Assembly (NCBI GenBank): GCA_902571975.1
Contig: CACGED010000002.1
Coordinates: forward strand, 62,001-126,000
Origin: an uncultured Pelagibacteraceae bacterium
GTDB lineage: Bacteria; Pseudomonadota; Alphaproteobacteria; Pelagibacterales; Pelagibacteraceae
Length of the DNA stretch: 64,000 bases
Direction of reading: 5' to 3'
The translations under genes were made by a program, and so were the position numbers. Shown in pieces: positions 18,306 through 26,896 of this stretch; within the stretch, counting starts at the first letter, position 1, and the number at the start of each line of letters is the position of its first letter. The notes beneath the pieces were generated by a model that saw nothing but the letters and a program-made list of their open reading frames with translations, did no database searches and was not told the DNA's origin.

Positions 18306-18578
18306 ATGCTAAATACCCTTGAGAGCCTATTTAAACTTGCAAGAGAAAGAAAATCTTCACCAGTTGATGGTTCGTATACCAATAAACTTCTAAGTGATAA
18401 ATCTTTGAGTAAAGCTAAAGTGCTTGAGGAAATAAATGAATTGATAGAGGCAGTAGAAGAAGATACAAATAAAATTCATGAAGCTGCAGATGTGTTTTAT
18501 CATCTAGCCATGTACCTTGAAGCAAATAATATTAAAGTTGAAGAAGTAATGAGTGAATTAGATAAAAGGAAAAAATGA
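18306..18578 (+). CDS. hisE: Phosphoribosyl-ATP pyrophosphatase
   Basis: A 90-residue all-alpha MazG-like pyrophosphatase of histidine synthesis. It shows SYTNKLLSDKSLSKAKVLEE near residues 23-42 and EAADVFYHLAMYLE near 60-73, with the Glu/Asp metal ligands. It is not fused to HisI. It overlaps the malyl-CoA lyase gene by 4 bp (ATGA), tying the his genes to the downstream carbon-metabolism genes. Confidence 0.94.
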   Translation: MLNTLESLFKLARERKSSPVDGSYTNKLLSDKSLSKAKVLEEINELIEAVEEDTNKIHEAADVFYHLAMYLEANNIKVEEVMSELDKRKK

Positions 18579-19513
18579 GCCATAAATTTTATAAACCTGC
18601 AAGATCAAGATTACAAAGAAGTGAATTAGCAGTTCCAGGTTCATCACCTAAAATGTTTGAGAAAGCTCTTAGTTCTGCAGCAGATTATGTTTTTTTAGAT
18701 TTAGAAGATGCAGTTTCTCCTAATGATAAAATTACTGCTAGAGCAAATGTTATTAAATCTTTAAATGAAATGGATTGGAGAGGTAGTGGTAAAACTATTT
18801 CAGTACGAATAAATAGTTTAGATACTCATTACATGTATTCAGATTTAATCGAGATTGTTGAACAAGCTGGAGAAAATGTAGATACAATTTTAGTTCCAAA
18901 AGCAGGAACTGCAAGTGATGTTTACATGGTTGACTGTCTGTTAACTCAAATTGAAACAAATAAAAAATTAAAAAATAAAATTGGAATTGAGTGTTTAATT
19001 GAAACTGCATTAGGAATGTCAAATATTAAAGAAATTGCAACTTCAAGTGAAAGATTAGAGGCATTACATTTTGGTGTTGCAGACTATGCTGCTAGTTTAA
19101 GAGCGAGAACCACCGTGATAGGTGGTCTTAATGAAAACTATCCAGGAGACCAGTGGCATCATGGTTTATCTGAACTAGTTATGACTTGTAGAGCATATGG
19201 AATAAGAGCAATTGATGGACCGTTTGGAGATTTTAATGATCCAGATGCCTATACAGCGGCGGCTAAAAGAGGAGCTGCAATTGGTATTGAAGGTAAATGG
19301 GCAATTCATCCTTCTCAAATTGAATTAGCAAACAATGTGTTTTCTCCACCAGAAGCAGAGGTTGCTAAAGCTAAAAGGATACTAGAAGAGCTAGAAAAGG
19401 CAGCAAATGAAGGAAAAGGTGCCGCTCAGCTTGATGGTAGAATGATTGATGCTGCATCAGCTAGAATGGCTGAAAATATTGTAAACATCGACAAGTTAAT
19501 CCATAATAAATAA
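18575..19513 (+). CDS. mcl: L-malyl-CoA lyase
   Basis: A 312-residue HpcH/CitE-type lyase. SRLQRSELAVPGSSPKMFEK (residues 9-28), FLDLEDAVSPNDK near 39-51 (metal ligand), INSLDTHYMYSDL, HFGVADYAASLRARTTVIGG near 164-183 and DGPFGDFNDPDAYTAAAKRG agree closely with Methylobacterium-type malyl-CoA lyase, better than with citrate lyase beta. The enzyme cleaves (S)-malyl-CoA to acetyl-CoA and glyoxylate, reversibly. The two malate-CoA ligase subunits follow directly, supporting this substrate. Confidence 0.88.
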   Translation: MSHKFYKPARSRLQRSELAVPGSSPKMFEKALSSAADYVFLDLEDAVSPNDKITARANVIKSLNEMDWRGSGKTISVRINSLDTHYMYSDLIEIVEQAGENVDTILVPKAGTASDVYMVDCLLTQIETNKKLKNKIGIECLIETALGMSNIKEIATSSERLEALHFGVADYAASLRARTTVIGGLNENYPGDQWHHGLSELVMTCRAYGIRAIDGPFGDFNDPDAYTAAAKRGAAIGIEGKWAIHPSQIELANNVFSPPEAEVAKAKRILEELEKAANEGKGAAQLDGRMIDAASARMAENIVNIDKLIHNK

Positions 19514-19521
19514 AAAAAATT

Positions 19522-20685
19522 ATGGACATTCACGAATACCAAGCAAAAAAAATACTTTCAGATTTTGGAGTAACAATTCCAAGAGGTGGAATTGTGTACA
19601 GTCCAGAAAATGCAGAGAATAAAGCTAGAGAAATTGGTGGATCAAGATGGGTAGTAAAAGCGCAAATTCATTCAGGTGCTAGAGGAAAAGCAGGTGGAAT
19701 AATTGTTTGTGATACTCCTTTAGAAGTTGCCCAAGCAACAGATAAATTACTGGGAAAAAAATTGGTCACAAATCAAACAGGTCCTGAAGGTAAAATAGTA
19801 AATAGAATATATATTGAGGAAGCAACTGATATTGAGCGTGAGTTATATCTTGGTTTAGTTTTTGATAGAAGTTCAGAAAGCATAATGGTTGTTGCATCAA
19901 CAGAAGGTGGTATGAGTGTTGAAGAAATTTCAAAAGAAAAACCTGAGAGTATAATTAGATCAAAAATAGAAGTTGCTGTTGGAATGCAAAGTTTCCAAGC
20001 TAGAGAATTAGCCTTCGGTTTGGGAATTGAACCTGATTTAATTAGAAGAGCATCTGAAACAATTATTGGATGTTACAAGGCATTTAGTGAATTAGATGCT
20101 ACGATGGTTGAGGTTAATCCATTAGTTATTTCAAAACAAAAACAAATTTTAGCTTTGGATTGTAAAATGAGTTTTGATAACAATGCAATGTTTAGAAGAA
20201 ATCAAGTTTCGGAACTTAGGGATAAAACACAAGAAGACTCAAAAGAAGTTTTTGCATCTGATAGAGGGCTAAATTACGTAAGCCTAGATGGAAACATTGG
20301 TAATATTATAAATGGTGCTGGTTTAGCAATGGCATCAATGGACATGATTAAACTAGCTGGTGGAAGTCCTGCAAATTTTTTAGATGTGGGTGGTGGTGCA
20401 ACACCAGAAAAAATAGTTAAAGCATTTAAGCTAGTTACAATGGATGAAAAAGTTAAAGTAATTCTTGTAAATATTTTTGCAGGTATCAATAGATGTGATT
20501 GGGTTGCTGAAGGAATTGTAGATGCATTAAAAAAAATTCAAATTAAAGTTCCATTAGTTATCCGTTTAGCAGGTACTAATGTTGAAAAAGGAAATAAAAT
20601 CTTAAAAGAAAGCAAGATTAATTATATAGAGGCAAATACTTTAGAGGATGCAGCTAATAAAGCAGTTGCAGCACTAAATAAATAA
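19522..20685 (+). CDS. mtkA: Malate-CoA ligase, beta subunit (SucC-like)
   Basis: A 387-residue ATP-grasp plus CoA-ligase protein. It starts MDIHEYQAKKILSDFGV. VVKAQIHSGARGKAGG near 45-60, EVNPLV near 194 and FLDVGGGATPEKI near 281 occur in all succinyl/malyl ligases. IVCDTPLEV, LVTNQTGPEGK, SMDMIKLAGGSPANFLDVG and the terminal RLAGTNVEKGNKIL follow the MtkA pattern. With MtkB it joins malate to CoA at the cost of ATP or runs in reverse. The alternative, TCA-cycle SucC, is less likely given the mcl neighbour; the true sucCD is not in this window. Confidence 0.83.
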   Translation: MDIHEYQAKKILSDFGVTIPRGGIVYSPENAENKAREIGGSRWVVKAQIHSGARGKAGGIIVCDTPLEVAQATDKLLGKKLVTNQTGPEGKIVNRIYIEEATDIERELYLGLVFDRSSESIMVVASTEGGMSVEEISKEKPESIIRSKIEVAVGMQSFQARELAFGLGIEPDLIRRASETIIGCYKAFSELDATMVEVNPLVISKQKQILALDCKMSFDNNAMFRRNQVSELRDKTQEDSKEVFASDRGLNYVSLDGNIGNIINGAGLAMASMDMIKLAGGSPANFLDVGGGATPEKIVKAFKLVTMDEKVKVILVNIFAGINRCDWVAEGIVDALKKIQIKVPLVIRLAGTNVEKGNKILKESKINYIEANTLEDAANKAVAALNK

Positions 20686-20688
20686 ATC

Positions 20689-21576
20689 ATGACGGTACTC
20701 GTAGATAAAAATAGTAAGATAATTATTCAAGGTTTTACAGGTAAAATGGGCTCTTTTCATGCAGATGAGATGATAAAATATGGCTCAAACGTAGTAGGCG
20801 GAGTAACACCAGGAAAAGGGGGCTCTAAGCATTTAGATTTACCAGTATTTAACACAGTTAAAGATGCTGTGAATGAAACAGGGGCTGATGCATCTATTTT
20901 ATTTGTACCCCCAGCTTTTGCGGCCGACTCAGCAATGGAAGCAGCTGATGCTGGAATTAAAATATGTGTAGCAATAGTTGATGGAATACCTTCTCATGAC
21001 ATGATCAGAATAAAAAGATACATGAGAAGATACACTAAAAGTTCTAAGATGACATTAGTTGGACCAAACTGTGCTGGAATTATTAGTCCTGGAAAATCAA
21101 TGTTGGGTATTATGCCTGGTCATATTTACAAAGAAGGAAGAGTTGGAATTATTAGTAGATCAGGTACATTAGGTTATGAAGCTGCTCAACAGCTTAAAAA
21201 TTTAAATATAGGTGTTTCAACAAGTGTAGGAATTGGAGGAGATCCAATAAATGGAAGTTCTTTTAGAGATATAATTGAAAAGTTTGAAACAGATGATGAG
21301 ACCGATGCAATATTAATGATTGGTGAAATTGGTGGCCCACAAGAAGTTGCTGCAGGAGAATTTGCAAAAGAAAATATGAAGAAACCAGTTATAGCTTACA
21401 TAGCTGGACTAACTGCACCAAAAGGAAGAGTAATGGGTCATGCAGGAGCAATAGTTTCAGCTTATGGGGAAAGTGCAATTGAAAAAGTTGAAATTTTAAA
21501 AGAGTGTGGAATCACAATTTCTAAAAATCCATCTGTTATGGGTGATACAGTAAAATCAGTTCTAGAAAAAATGTAA
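20689..21576 (+). CDS. mtkB: Malate-CoA ligase, alpha subunit (SucD-like)
   Basis: A 295-residue CoA-binding subunit. It has IIQGFTGKMGSFHADEMIKY near residues 12-31, GGVTPGKGGSKHLDLPVF near 37-54, LVGPNCAGIISPGKSMLGIM near 122-141, and GHAGAIVSAYGES near 246-258 with the histidine that is phosphorylated. FHADEM and the MRRYTKSSKMT stretch match MtkB rather than ordinary SucD. It sits 3 bp after mtkA, completing mcl-mtkA-mtkB. Confidence 0.85.
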   Translation: MTVLVDKNSKIIIQGFTGKMGSFHADEMIKYGSNVVGGVTPGKGGSKHLDLPVFNTVKDAVNETGADASILFVPPAFAADSAMEAADAGIKICVAIVDGIPSHDMIRIKRYMRRYTKSSKMTLVGPNCAGIISPGKSMLGIMPGHIYKEGRVGIISRSGTLGYEAAQQLKNLNIGVSTSVGIGGDPINGSSFRDIIEKFETDDETDAILMIGEIGGPQEVAAGEFAKENMKKPVIAYIAGLTAPKGRVMGHAGAIVSAYGESAIEKVEILKECGITISKNPSVMGDTVKSVLEKM

Positions 21577-21578
21577 TC

Positions 21579-21944
21579 ATGAGTTACGATGATAATAATA
21601 TATTTGCAAAAATACTTAGAAATGAGATACCGTGTAATAAAATTTATGAGGACGAATTTATTTTATCCTTTCATGACATAAATCCTCAAAAAAAAATCCA
21701 TGCTTTAGTAATTCCAAAAGGAAAATATGTTGACTTAGATGATTTTAGTCAAAATGCTTCTCCTGAGGAAATGGTTGGATTACTCAAGGGTATAAATATT
21801 GTAGCAAAGAAATTAAACATATCTGTTGATACAGGAAAAGGCTATAGAACTTTAGCAAATGTAAGTGAGGATGGGGGACAAGAAGTCCCTCATTTGCATT
21901 TTCATTTGTTTGGTGGAGAGAAAATTGGTAAAATGGTTTCGTGA
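21579..21944 (+). CDS. HIT family nucleotide-binding protein
   Basis: A 121-residue histidine-triad protein. It has IFAKILRNEIPCNKIYEDE near 8-26 and the triad EVPHLHFHLFGG near 100-111. HinT-type members hydrolyse AMP-lysine and related phosphoramidates; the physiological substrate is uncertain. In alphaproteobacteria a HIT gene commonly follows hisE; here the mcl-mtkAB genes stand between them. It overlaps the next start by 4 bp. Confidence 0.92.
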   Translation: MSYDDNNIFAKILRNEIPCNKIYEDEFILSFHDINPQKKIHALVIPKGKYVDLDDFSQNASPEEMVGLLKGINIVAKKLNISVDTGKGYRTLANVSEDGGQEVPHLHFHLFGGEKIGKMVS

Positions 21945-22453
21945 AAATTAATGTAGACAGAAGTTTCTTAGAAATAAATTCTGTAAAAGATTTAAACAGC
22001 TCAAAGAGACCTGGACCAAACTTTAAAATCACTCAAGTAGACCCACCAGATTTCCAATTAAATAAGTTTTTTTATAAACAAATTGGAAGAAAACATAGAT
22101 GGATAGATAGATTAGCCTGGGGCGACAATAAATGGATTGAGTATGTTGAAAATCCAAGAATAAAAACCTTTATTTTAAAGGATAATAACAACTTAGCAGG
22201 ATATTATGAAACTATCCATGATCTTAATAACAATCATTCGGAAATAGCATATTTTGGCATCTTAGAGGAATATTATGGAAAAAAATGTGGCGGCTATCTT
22301 CTTTCTGAGGCTATTAAGAAATTATTCGAGCAAGGAATGTCAAGAGTTTGGTTGCACACCTGTTCACTGGACCACGAAAATGCAATTAAAAATTATTTAG
22401 CTAGAGGAATGCAGGTATTCAAATCTGAAAAGATAAATGTCGATCTTAATTAG
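21941..22453 (+). CDS. GNAT family N-acetyltransferase
   Basis: A 170-residue protein with a GTG start overlapping the HIT gene stop. The C-terminal half has the GNAT fold: AGYYETIHDLNNNHSEIAYF, then the acetyl-CoA loop ILEEYYGKKCGGYLLSEAIK near residues 107-126, then RVWLHTCSLDHENAIKNYLA near 135-154. The substrate (small molecule or protein N-terminus) cannot be told. The last 8 bp overlap the convergent lolA. Confidence 0.8.
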   Translation: MKINVDRSFLEINSVKDLNSSKRPGPNFKITQVDPPDFQLNKFFYKQIGRKHRWIDRLAWGDNKWIEYVENPRIKTFILKDNNNLAGYYETIHDLNNNHSEIAYFGILEEYYGKKCGGYLLSEAIKKLFEQGMSRVWLHTCSLDHENAIKNYLARGMQVFKSEKINVDLN

Positions 22454-23006
22454 TATATTTTTGAATTGAAAATATTTTTTCTTCAACATCAATATTAATA
22501 TTAATATCACTTAAAAAAGTTTGTATTAAATTTTGATAGATATCTTTAGTTTCCCAACCCATTAAATCCAAACTTTCTTTATCAAAAAAAACCTTAATTA
22601 GATTATTTTCATATTCAAAATTTAAGACATAATAAAAAGGATAATTAGTGTCATTTTCTGCCTCATTCATTTTTGAAATTAAAAAATTTTTATCAAGTAT
22701 AAAATTTAAAGGTGTTTTATCTAGCGGATATCTATAGTAATTTGTAATTTTATCTGAATTGATAACTAGAGATTTACCATTTGAAACTAGTATTTTATTA
22801 TAAATATCATAATATTTACAAAAAATTTTCTTAGGGTATAAAATTATACATTCTCCTTTCTCTATATTGTTATTATCTATCTTTTGAGTAAATTTAAATT
22901 GTAAAGAATTAATATTTTCTAAGTGATTAATAATTTTTTGGTTTGAGGAACTGTGAGCGTTCAAATTAAAAAAAAAAATTAAACAAAAAATTAAATATTT
23001 TTTCAT
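22446..23006 (-). CDS. lolA: Outer-membrane lipoprotein carrier LolA
   Basis: A 186-residue periplasmic protein with signal peptide MKKYLIFCLIFFFNLNAHSS. The mature part has the LolA beta-sheet pattern (IINHLENINSLQFKFTQKID; KSLVINSDKITNYYRYPLDK near 88-107; MGWETKD near 150). LolA ferries lipoproteins from LolCDE to LolB. It is a divergent member, identified partly by its place just after ftsK, which is the usual alphaproteobacterial order; the two overlap by 4 bp. Confidence 0.8.
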   Translation of the reverse strand: MKKYLIFCLIFFFNLNAHSSSNQKIINHLENINSLQFKFTQKIDNNNIEKGECIILYPKKIFCKYYDIYNKILVSNGKSLVINSDKITNYYRYPLDKTPLNFILDKNFLISKMNEAENDTNYPFYYVLNFEYENNLIKVFFDKESLDLMGWETKDIYQNLIQTFLSDININIDVEEKIFSIQKYTN

Positions 23007-25090
23007 TTTAGCACTTCTCTTTTCCCCACGTGATTGGCTTGGCTTACCTCTCCATTTGCCTCCATTTGATCAACTATTCTAGCTGCTCTATTGTAACCAA
23101 TTTGTAATTTTCTCTGTAAAAAAGATGTTGATGCTTTTCTCTCAGATTTTACAATTTGAAGAGCTGTATTATATAATTCATCTAGATTTTCATTATCTTT
23201 TGAGTCGCTTCCACTCTCTTTTTCATCTGCGAAATTAAGAATTTCATCTACGTAATCTGGTTCGGCTTGATTTCGTAAAAAATTGTTTATTTTTTCAATT
23301 TCACTTTCTGAAACAAATGGAGCATGAATTCTTGTCATTCTATTTGCTGAAGTCATATAAAGCATATCTCCTTTTCCAAGCAATTGTTCAGCTCCTTGTT
23401 CACCAAGAATTGTTCTACTATCTATTTTAGAAGTAACTTGGAATGATATTCTAGTTGGAAAATTAGCTTTTATTGTTCCCGTGATTACATCAACACTTGG
23501 TCTCTGTGTTGCCATTATAATATGAATACCTGCAGCTCTAGCCATTTGTGATAGCTTCTGAATGTAATTTTCTATGTCTTTTCCAGCAACAAGCATCAAA
23601 TCTGACATTTCATCAACAATAACAACAATATAAGGCATAGAAATCTTATGTTTTTCGTTATATCCATCAATATTTCTCACCCCAACTTTGGTCATTAATT
23701 TGTATCGATTTTCCATTTCTTTCACTACCCACCCTAATACAGAGGCTGCTTTTTTTGCTTCAGTAATTACAGGACATAATAAATGTGGGATCCCTTCGTA
23801 TGTTGATAGTTCTAACATTTTTGGATCAATTAAAATAAACTTACATTTTTCAGGAGAGTGTTTATATAAAAGGGATAAAATAATTGTATTAATACAAACC
23901 GATTTCCCTGATCCTGTTGTACCTGCTATAAGTAAATGAGGCATTATACTTAAGTCTCCTGTTATGGGTAGTCCAGATATACTTTTGCCTAGTGCAATCG
24001 GAAGCTTTATATCCTTTTTTTTAAATTTAGAGTCTGAAATTATTTCACTTAAAAAAACATTTTCTCTTTGTGGTTTAGGCAACTCAATTCCAATTGTGTT
24101 GCTTCCAGGTATAGTTGCTATTCTAGCAGATTCCGAACTAGTATTTCTTGCAATATCTTCAGAAAGATTAATAATTTTTGATACTTTTACACCAGGAGCT
24201 GGCTCAAATTCATATAAAGTTACAACTGGACCTTGACTTACTTTTTTAACCTCACCTTCAACTCCAAAATCAAGTAAAATTTTCTCTAAAGTTTTCTCAT
24301 CAATTTTGTTTTCTGATAAGTTTTTATCTTTTTTTGTAGGAGACTTTAAAAAATCAATAGAAGGTAATTTATATTTTATAATTTTTTTATCTGATGGTAT
24401 TATATTTTTTTCAAATGAGAAGTTTTCCTGAATTCTAGTTTCGTTATTAATATAATTATCTTCACTATTAAGATTTTCATCATAGTTATCACTAACAATT
24501 TTACTTGGTATTTTTTTATTGTAAGTAAAAATTTTTAAAATAAACTTAAAATATCTAAATTTAAAATTAACACTTAAAAGGAAAAAAAATAATATCAAAG
24601 TTACTAGCACAAAATAACTTATTTTGTTATTTAAGTTTATTAAATTTATAAAGAAAGTTTCTTCAAATAAATTTCCTAAAAATCCATTGTTCCCATTAAT
24701 TGTAAGCCAGTATGTTTCAGTATGGAAAATGGTAAAGAACAATGCTCCTGTTATTGAATATAGAATTATAAAAAATAAACTTTCAACAACATATAAAATT
24801 TTTTTATCAATTATTACAGATAGAGATATAAAAAAAAAAGAAATTGGTATTAATAATGATATTAAACCAATTGATTGATATAAGATATCAGAAGCATAAC
24901 TACCTTTTGAACCCAACAAATTCTTAATTTCAGTATTCTCAGGAAAAATGAAGTTTGGATCCTCTGGTGAATAACTGACTAATGATACTAAAAACAATAT
25001 TGAAAAAATCAACAAAGAGGCCCCTATTAGTTCAGATAATCTCTTTAATAAAAAGCTACCAGTTTTATCAATAATATTTTTAATTTTCAT
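23003..25090 (-). CDS. ftsK: DNA translocase FtsK
   Basis: A 695-residue division protein. Residues 1-185 contain four membrane helices, then a short charged linker (to about 255) much shorter than in E. coli. The motor has Walker A IAGTTGSGKSVCINT near 379-393, Walker B YIVVIVDEMSDLMLVAGK near 475, and QMARAAGIHIIMATQRPSVD near 502. The C-terminal gamma winged helix (FLQRKLQIGYNRAARIVDQM, near 650-669) would read KOPS sequences. It anchors at the septum and moves chromosome ends for XerCD resolution. Confidence 0.96.
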   Translation of the reverse strand: MKIKNIIDKTGSFLLKRLSELIGASLLIFSILFLVSLVSYSPEDPNFIFPENTEIKNLLGSKGSYASDILYQSIGLISLLIPISFFFISLSVIIDKKILYVVESLFFIILYSITGALFFTIFHTETYWLTINGNNGFLGNLFEETFFINLINLNNKISYFVLVTLILFFFLLSVNFKFRYFKFILKIFTYNKKIPSKIVSDNYDENLNSEDNYINNETRIQENFSFEKNIIPSDKKIIKYKLPSIDFLKSPTKKDKNLSENKIDEKTLEKILLDFGVEGEVKKVSQGPVVTLYEFEPAPGVKVSKIINLSEDIARNTSSESARIATIPGSNTIGIELPKPQRENVFLSEIISDSKFKKKDIKLPIALGKSISGLPITGDLSIMPHLLIAGTTGSGKSVCINTIILSLLYKHSPEKCKFILIDPKMLELSTYEGIPHLLCPVITEAKKAASVLGWVVKEMENRYKLMTKVGVRNIDGYNEKHKISMPYIVVIVDEMSDLMLVAGKDIENYIQKLSQMARAAGIHIIMATQRPSVDVITGTIKANFPTRISFQVTSKIDSRTILGEQGAEQLLGKGDMLYMTSANRMTRIHAPFVSESEIEKINNFLRNQAEPDYVDEILNFADEKESGSDSKDNENLDELYNTALQIVKSERKASTSFLQRKLQIGYNRAARIVDQMEANGEVSQANHVGKREVLK

Positions 25091-25153
25091 TTTGTTATTA
25101 GTGATTTGTCACTTTGTATCATTTAATTTTTATTGATAAAATTAAATAATATT

Positions 25154-26215
25154 ATGAAAATTTGTCTTTTAGGAAATAACTTAACTAATCTAGTTCTTGG
25201 AAACATATTACTAAAAAAAAAGATCAAAGTTGACATCATCTCTCAGGATAACCCATCCTTATTAACTAATACTATTAGAACAATTGCAATTTCAAATGAA
25301 AATTATGAATTTTTGAGGAAAAATATTAAAGGTATTTCAAACCTTGGATGGCCAACAGAAAAAATTAAAATTTACACAGCCAAAAATAAATCATCTGAGT
25401 TATTTGAGTTCAAAAATAAAAATCAAAGTAATTTTTTTTTACTTAAATATAGTGCACTTTATAATTTGACGAAAAAAAACAAATCCTTAAAATTTATTAA
25501 TCTTAAAAATTATAAACTAGATGATATTAAAAAAAGAGAATATAGTTTAATTATAAATTCTGAACAAAATAATCCAATCACAAAAAAATATTTTCAAAAA
25601 AAAATAGAAAAAAACTATAAATCTTTAGCTCATACAGCAATAATAGATCATAAAAAAATCGAAAACAAAATTGCCTCTCAAATTTTTACAAAAAATGGTC
25701 CTTTAGCATTTCTACCTTTATCTAAAAATCAAACTTCAATTGTGTTTTCAAACAATTCTAGAAAATTAATGGATAAATCAAGTCTTCTTCAGATAATTAA
25801 TAAGTATAATCATCAATATAAGATAACTAAAATTAGTGAAGTTGAGTCTGTGGGTATTAAGTTTTTAGTTCTTAGAGATTATTTTTTTAAAAATATTTTA
25901 TCTTTTGGAGATTTAATACATAAAGTTCACCCACTAGCAGGGCAAGGTTTTAATATGACTATTAGAGACATCAAATCTTTGTCTAATATTTTAGAAGAAA
26001 ATATTAAATTAGGAATTGATGATGGAGAAATAATTGCTGAAAAATTTCAAGAAATTAATAAGCATATAAATTTTGTGTATGGATTTGGAATTGATGCTAT
26101 TAATTCTTTTTTTAAATTTGATAGCAAATTACAAAATAATTTATCAGGACCAATATTTAAAATTTTAAAAGGAAATAAATTTTTAAACAAATATGCAACA
26201 TTTTTGTCTAACTAG
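25154..26215 (+). CDS. UbiH/COQ6-like FAD monooxygenase (ubiquinone biosynthesis)
   Basis: I start at the ATG at 25154 (353 residues); an upstream TTG at 25133 adds seven residues but the FAD motif begins at once after the ATG (MKICLLGNNLTNLVLGNILL). The diagnostic C-terminal FAD motif is GDLIHKVHPLAGQGFNMTIR near 256-275. Family members hydroxylate the quinone ring. The N-terminal GxGxxG is altered to GNNLTN and the protein is lysine/asparagine-rich, so it is a fast-evolving member; which ring position it modifies is unknown. Confidence 0.8.
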   Translation: MKICLLGNNLTNLVLGNILLKKKIKVDIISQDNPSLLTNTIRTIAISNENYEFLRKNIKGISNLGWPTEKIKIYTAKNKSSELFEFKNKNQSNFFLLKYSALYNLTKKNKSLKFINLKNYKLDDIKKREYSLIINSEQNNPITKKYFQKKIEKNYKSLAHTAIIDHKKIENKIASQIFTKNGPLAFLPLSKNQTSIVFSNNSRKLMDKSSLLQIINKYNHQYKITKISEVESVGIKFLVLRDYFFKNILSFGDLIHKVHPLAGQGFNMTIRDIKSLSNILEENIKLGIDDGEIIAEKFQEINKHINFVYGFGIDAINSFFKFDSKLQNNLSGPIFKILKGNKFLNKYATFLSN

Positions 26216-26228
26216 TTTTTACTATTAG

Positions 26229-26870
26229 TTACTGTAATGTTTTATTATTAAAATTATCAACAATATAAGTATTTAAGATCTCTTTTAATCTATCTTTTCT
26301 TATAGTTAGATCTTTACTCTCAAGTAAAACTTGTTTTTCCTCAAGAGAAAAGGGAGACGCCATTGATAAAGTGTTTATAGTTTGATCCAAGCTTTGTTTT
26401 TCAATTTCTTTCCAATTAATTTCATAACCCTGTTTTTTAAATAAACCTTTCAAATTTTGAAAAATAAGGTTTAAGTCTGAAAATTTAATTTCCTCTGACT
26501 TTTCATTTAAATCTTTAAGAAAATCGTCGTATTTAACTTCACATTCTCTGTACAAATTATCATTATTTAATTCATCCATTATTTTAAATCTGCAAATACC
26601 ATTAAGAATTATTAAATATCTTCCATCATCAGTTTCATTAAAACTTGTTATTTTACCTGCACAACCAATTTTATATAAATCTGGTTTTTTGAGTTGACCG
26701 GATTTCTTTGGTTGTATCATCCCAATCAATCTATTTGTTTTCATACTATTATCTATCATTTCAATATATCTTGGTTCAAAAATGTTCAAAGGTACTGTTG
26801 TTCTCGGAAAAATAATAAAATTCGATAAAGGGAAAACTGGTAATATACTGGGAAGATCTTCTTTTTTCAT
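26229..26870 (-). CDS. LON substrate-binding domain protein
   Basis: Starting at the ATG at 26870 (213 residues) gives MKKEDLPSILPVFPLSNFII, the normal beginning of a stand-alone Lon N-terminal domain. An earlier in-frame ATG at 26906 would overlap the divergent gene and adds only non-conserved residues. FPRTTVPLNIFEPRYIEMI, GCAGKITSFNETDDGRYLI and the final VDQ-like EEKQVLLESKDLTIRKDRL complete the family pattern. No ATPase or protease domain is attached; the function is unknown, possibly substrate recognition. Confidence 0.85.
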   Translation of the reverse strand: MKKEDLPSILPVFPLSNFIIFPRTTVPLNIFEPRYIEMIDNSMKTNRLIGMIQPKKSGQLKKPDLYKIGCAGKITSFNETDDGRYLIILNGICRFKIMDELNNDNLYRECEVKYDDFLKDLNEKSEEIKFSDLNLIFQNLKGLFKKQGYEINWKEIEKQSLDQTINTLSMASPFSLEEKQVLLESKDLTIRKDRLKEILNTYIVDNFNNKTLQ

Positions 26871-26896
26871 TATAATTAAAATATAACAATTAATTG

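Noticed and set aside
18240-18600. Glycine or SAM riboswitch near the mcl-mtkAB genes
   Set aside because: There is no intergenic space; the genes overlap, so no leader structure is possible there.
19522-21576. Naming these two genes sucC and sucD (succinyl-CoA synthetase)
   Set aside because: Sequence details and the directly upstream malyl-CoA lyase fit malate-CoA ligase better; SucCD remains the alternative.
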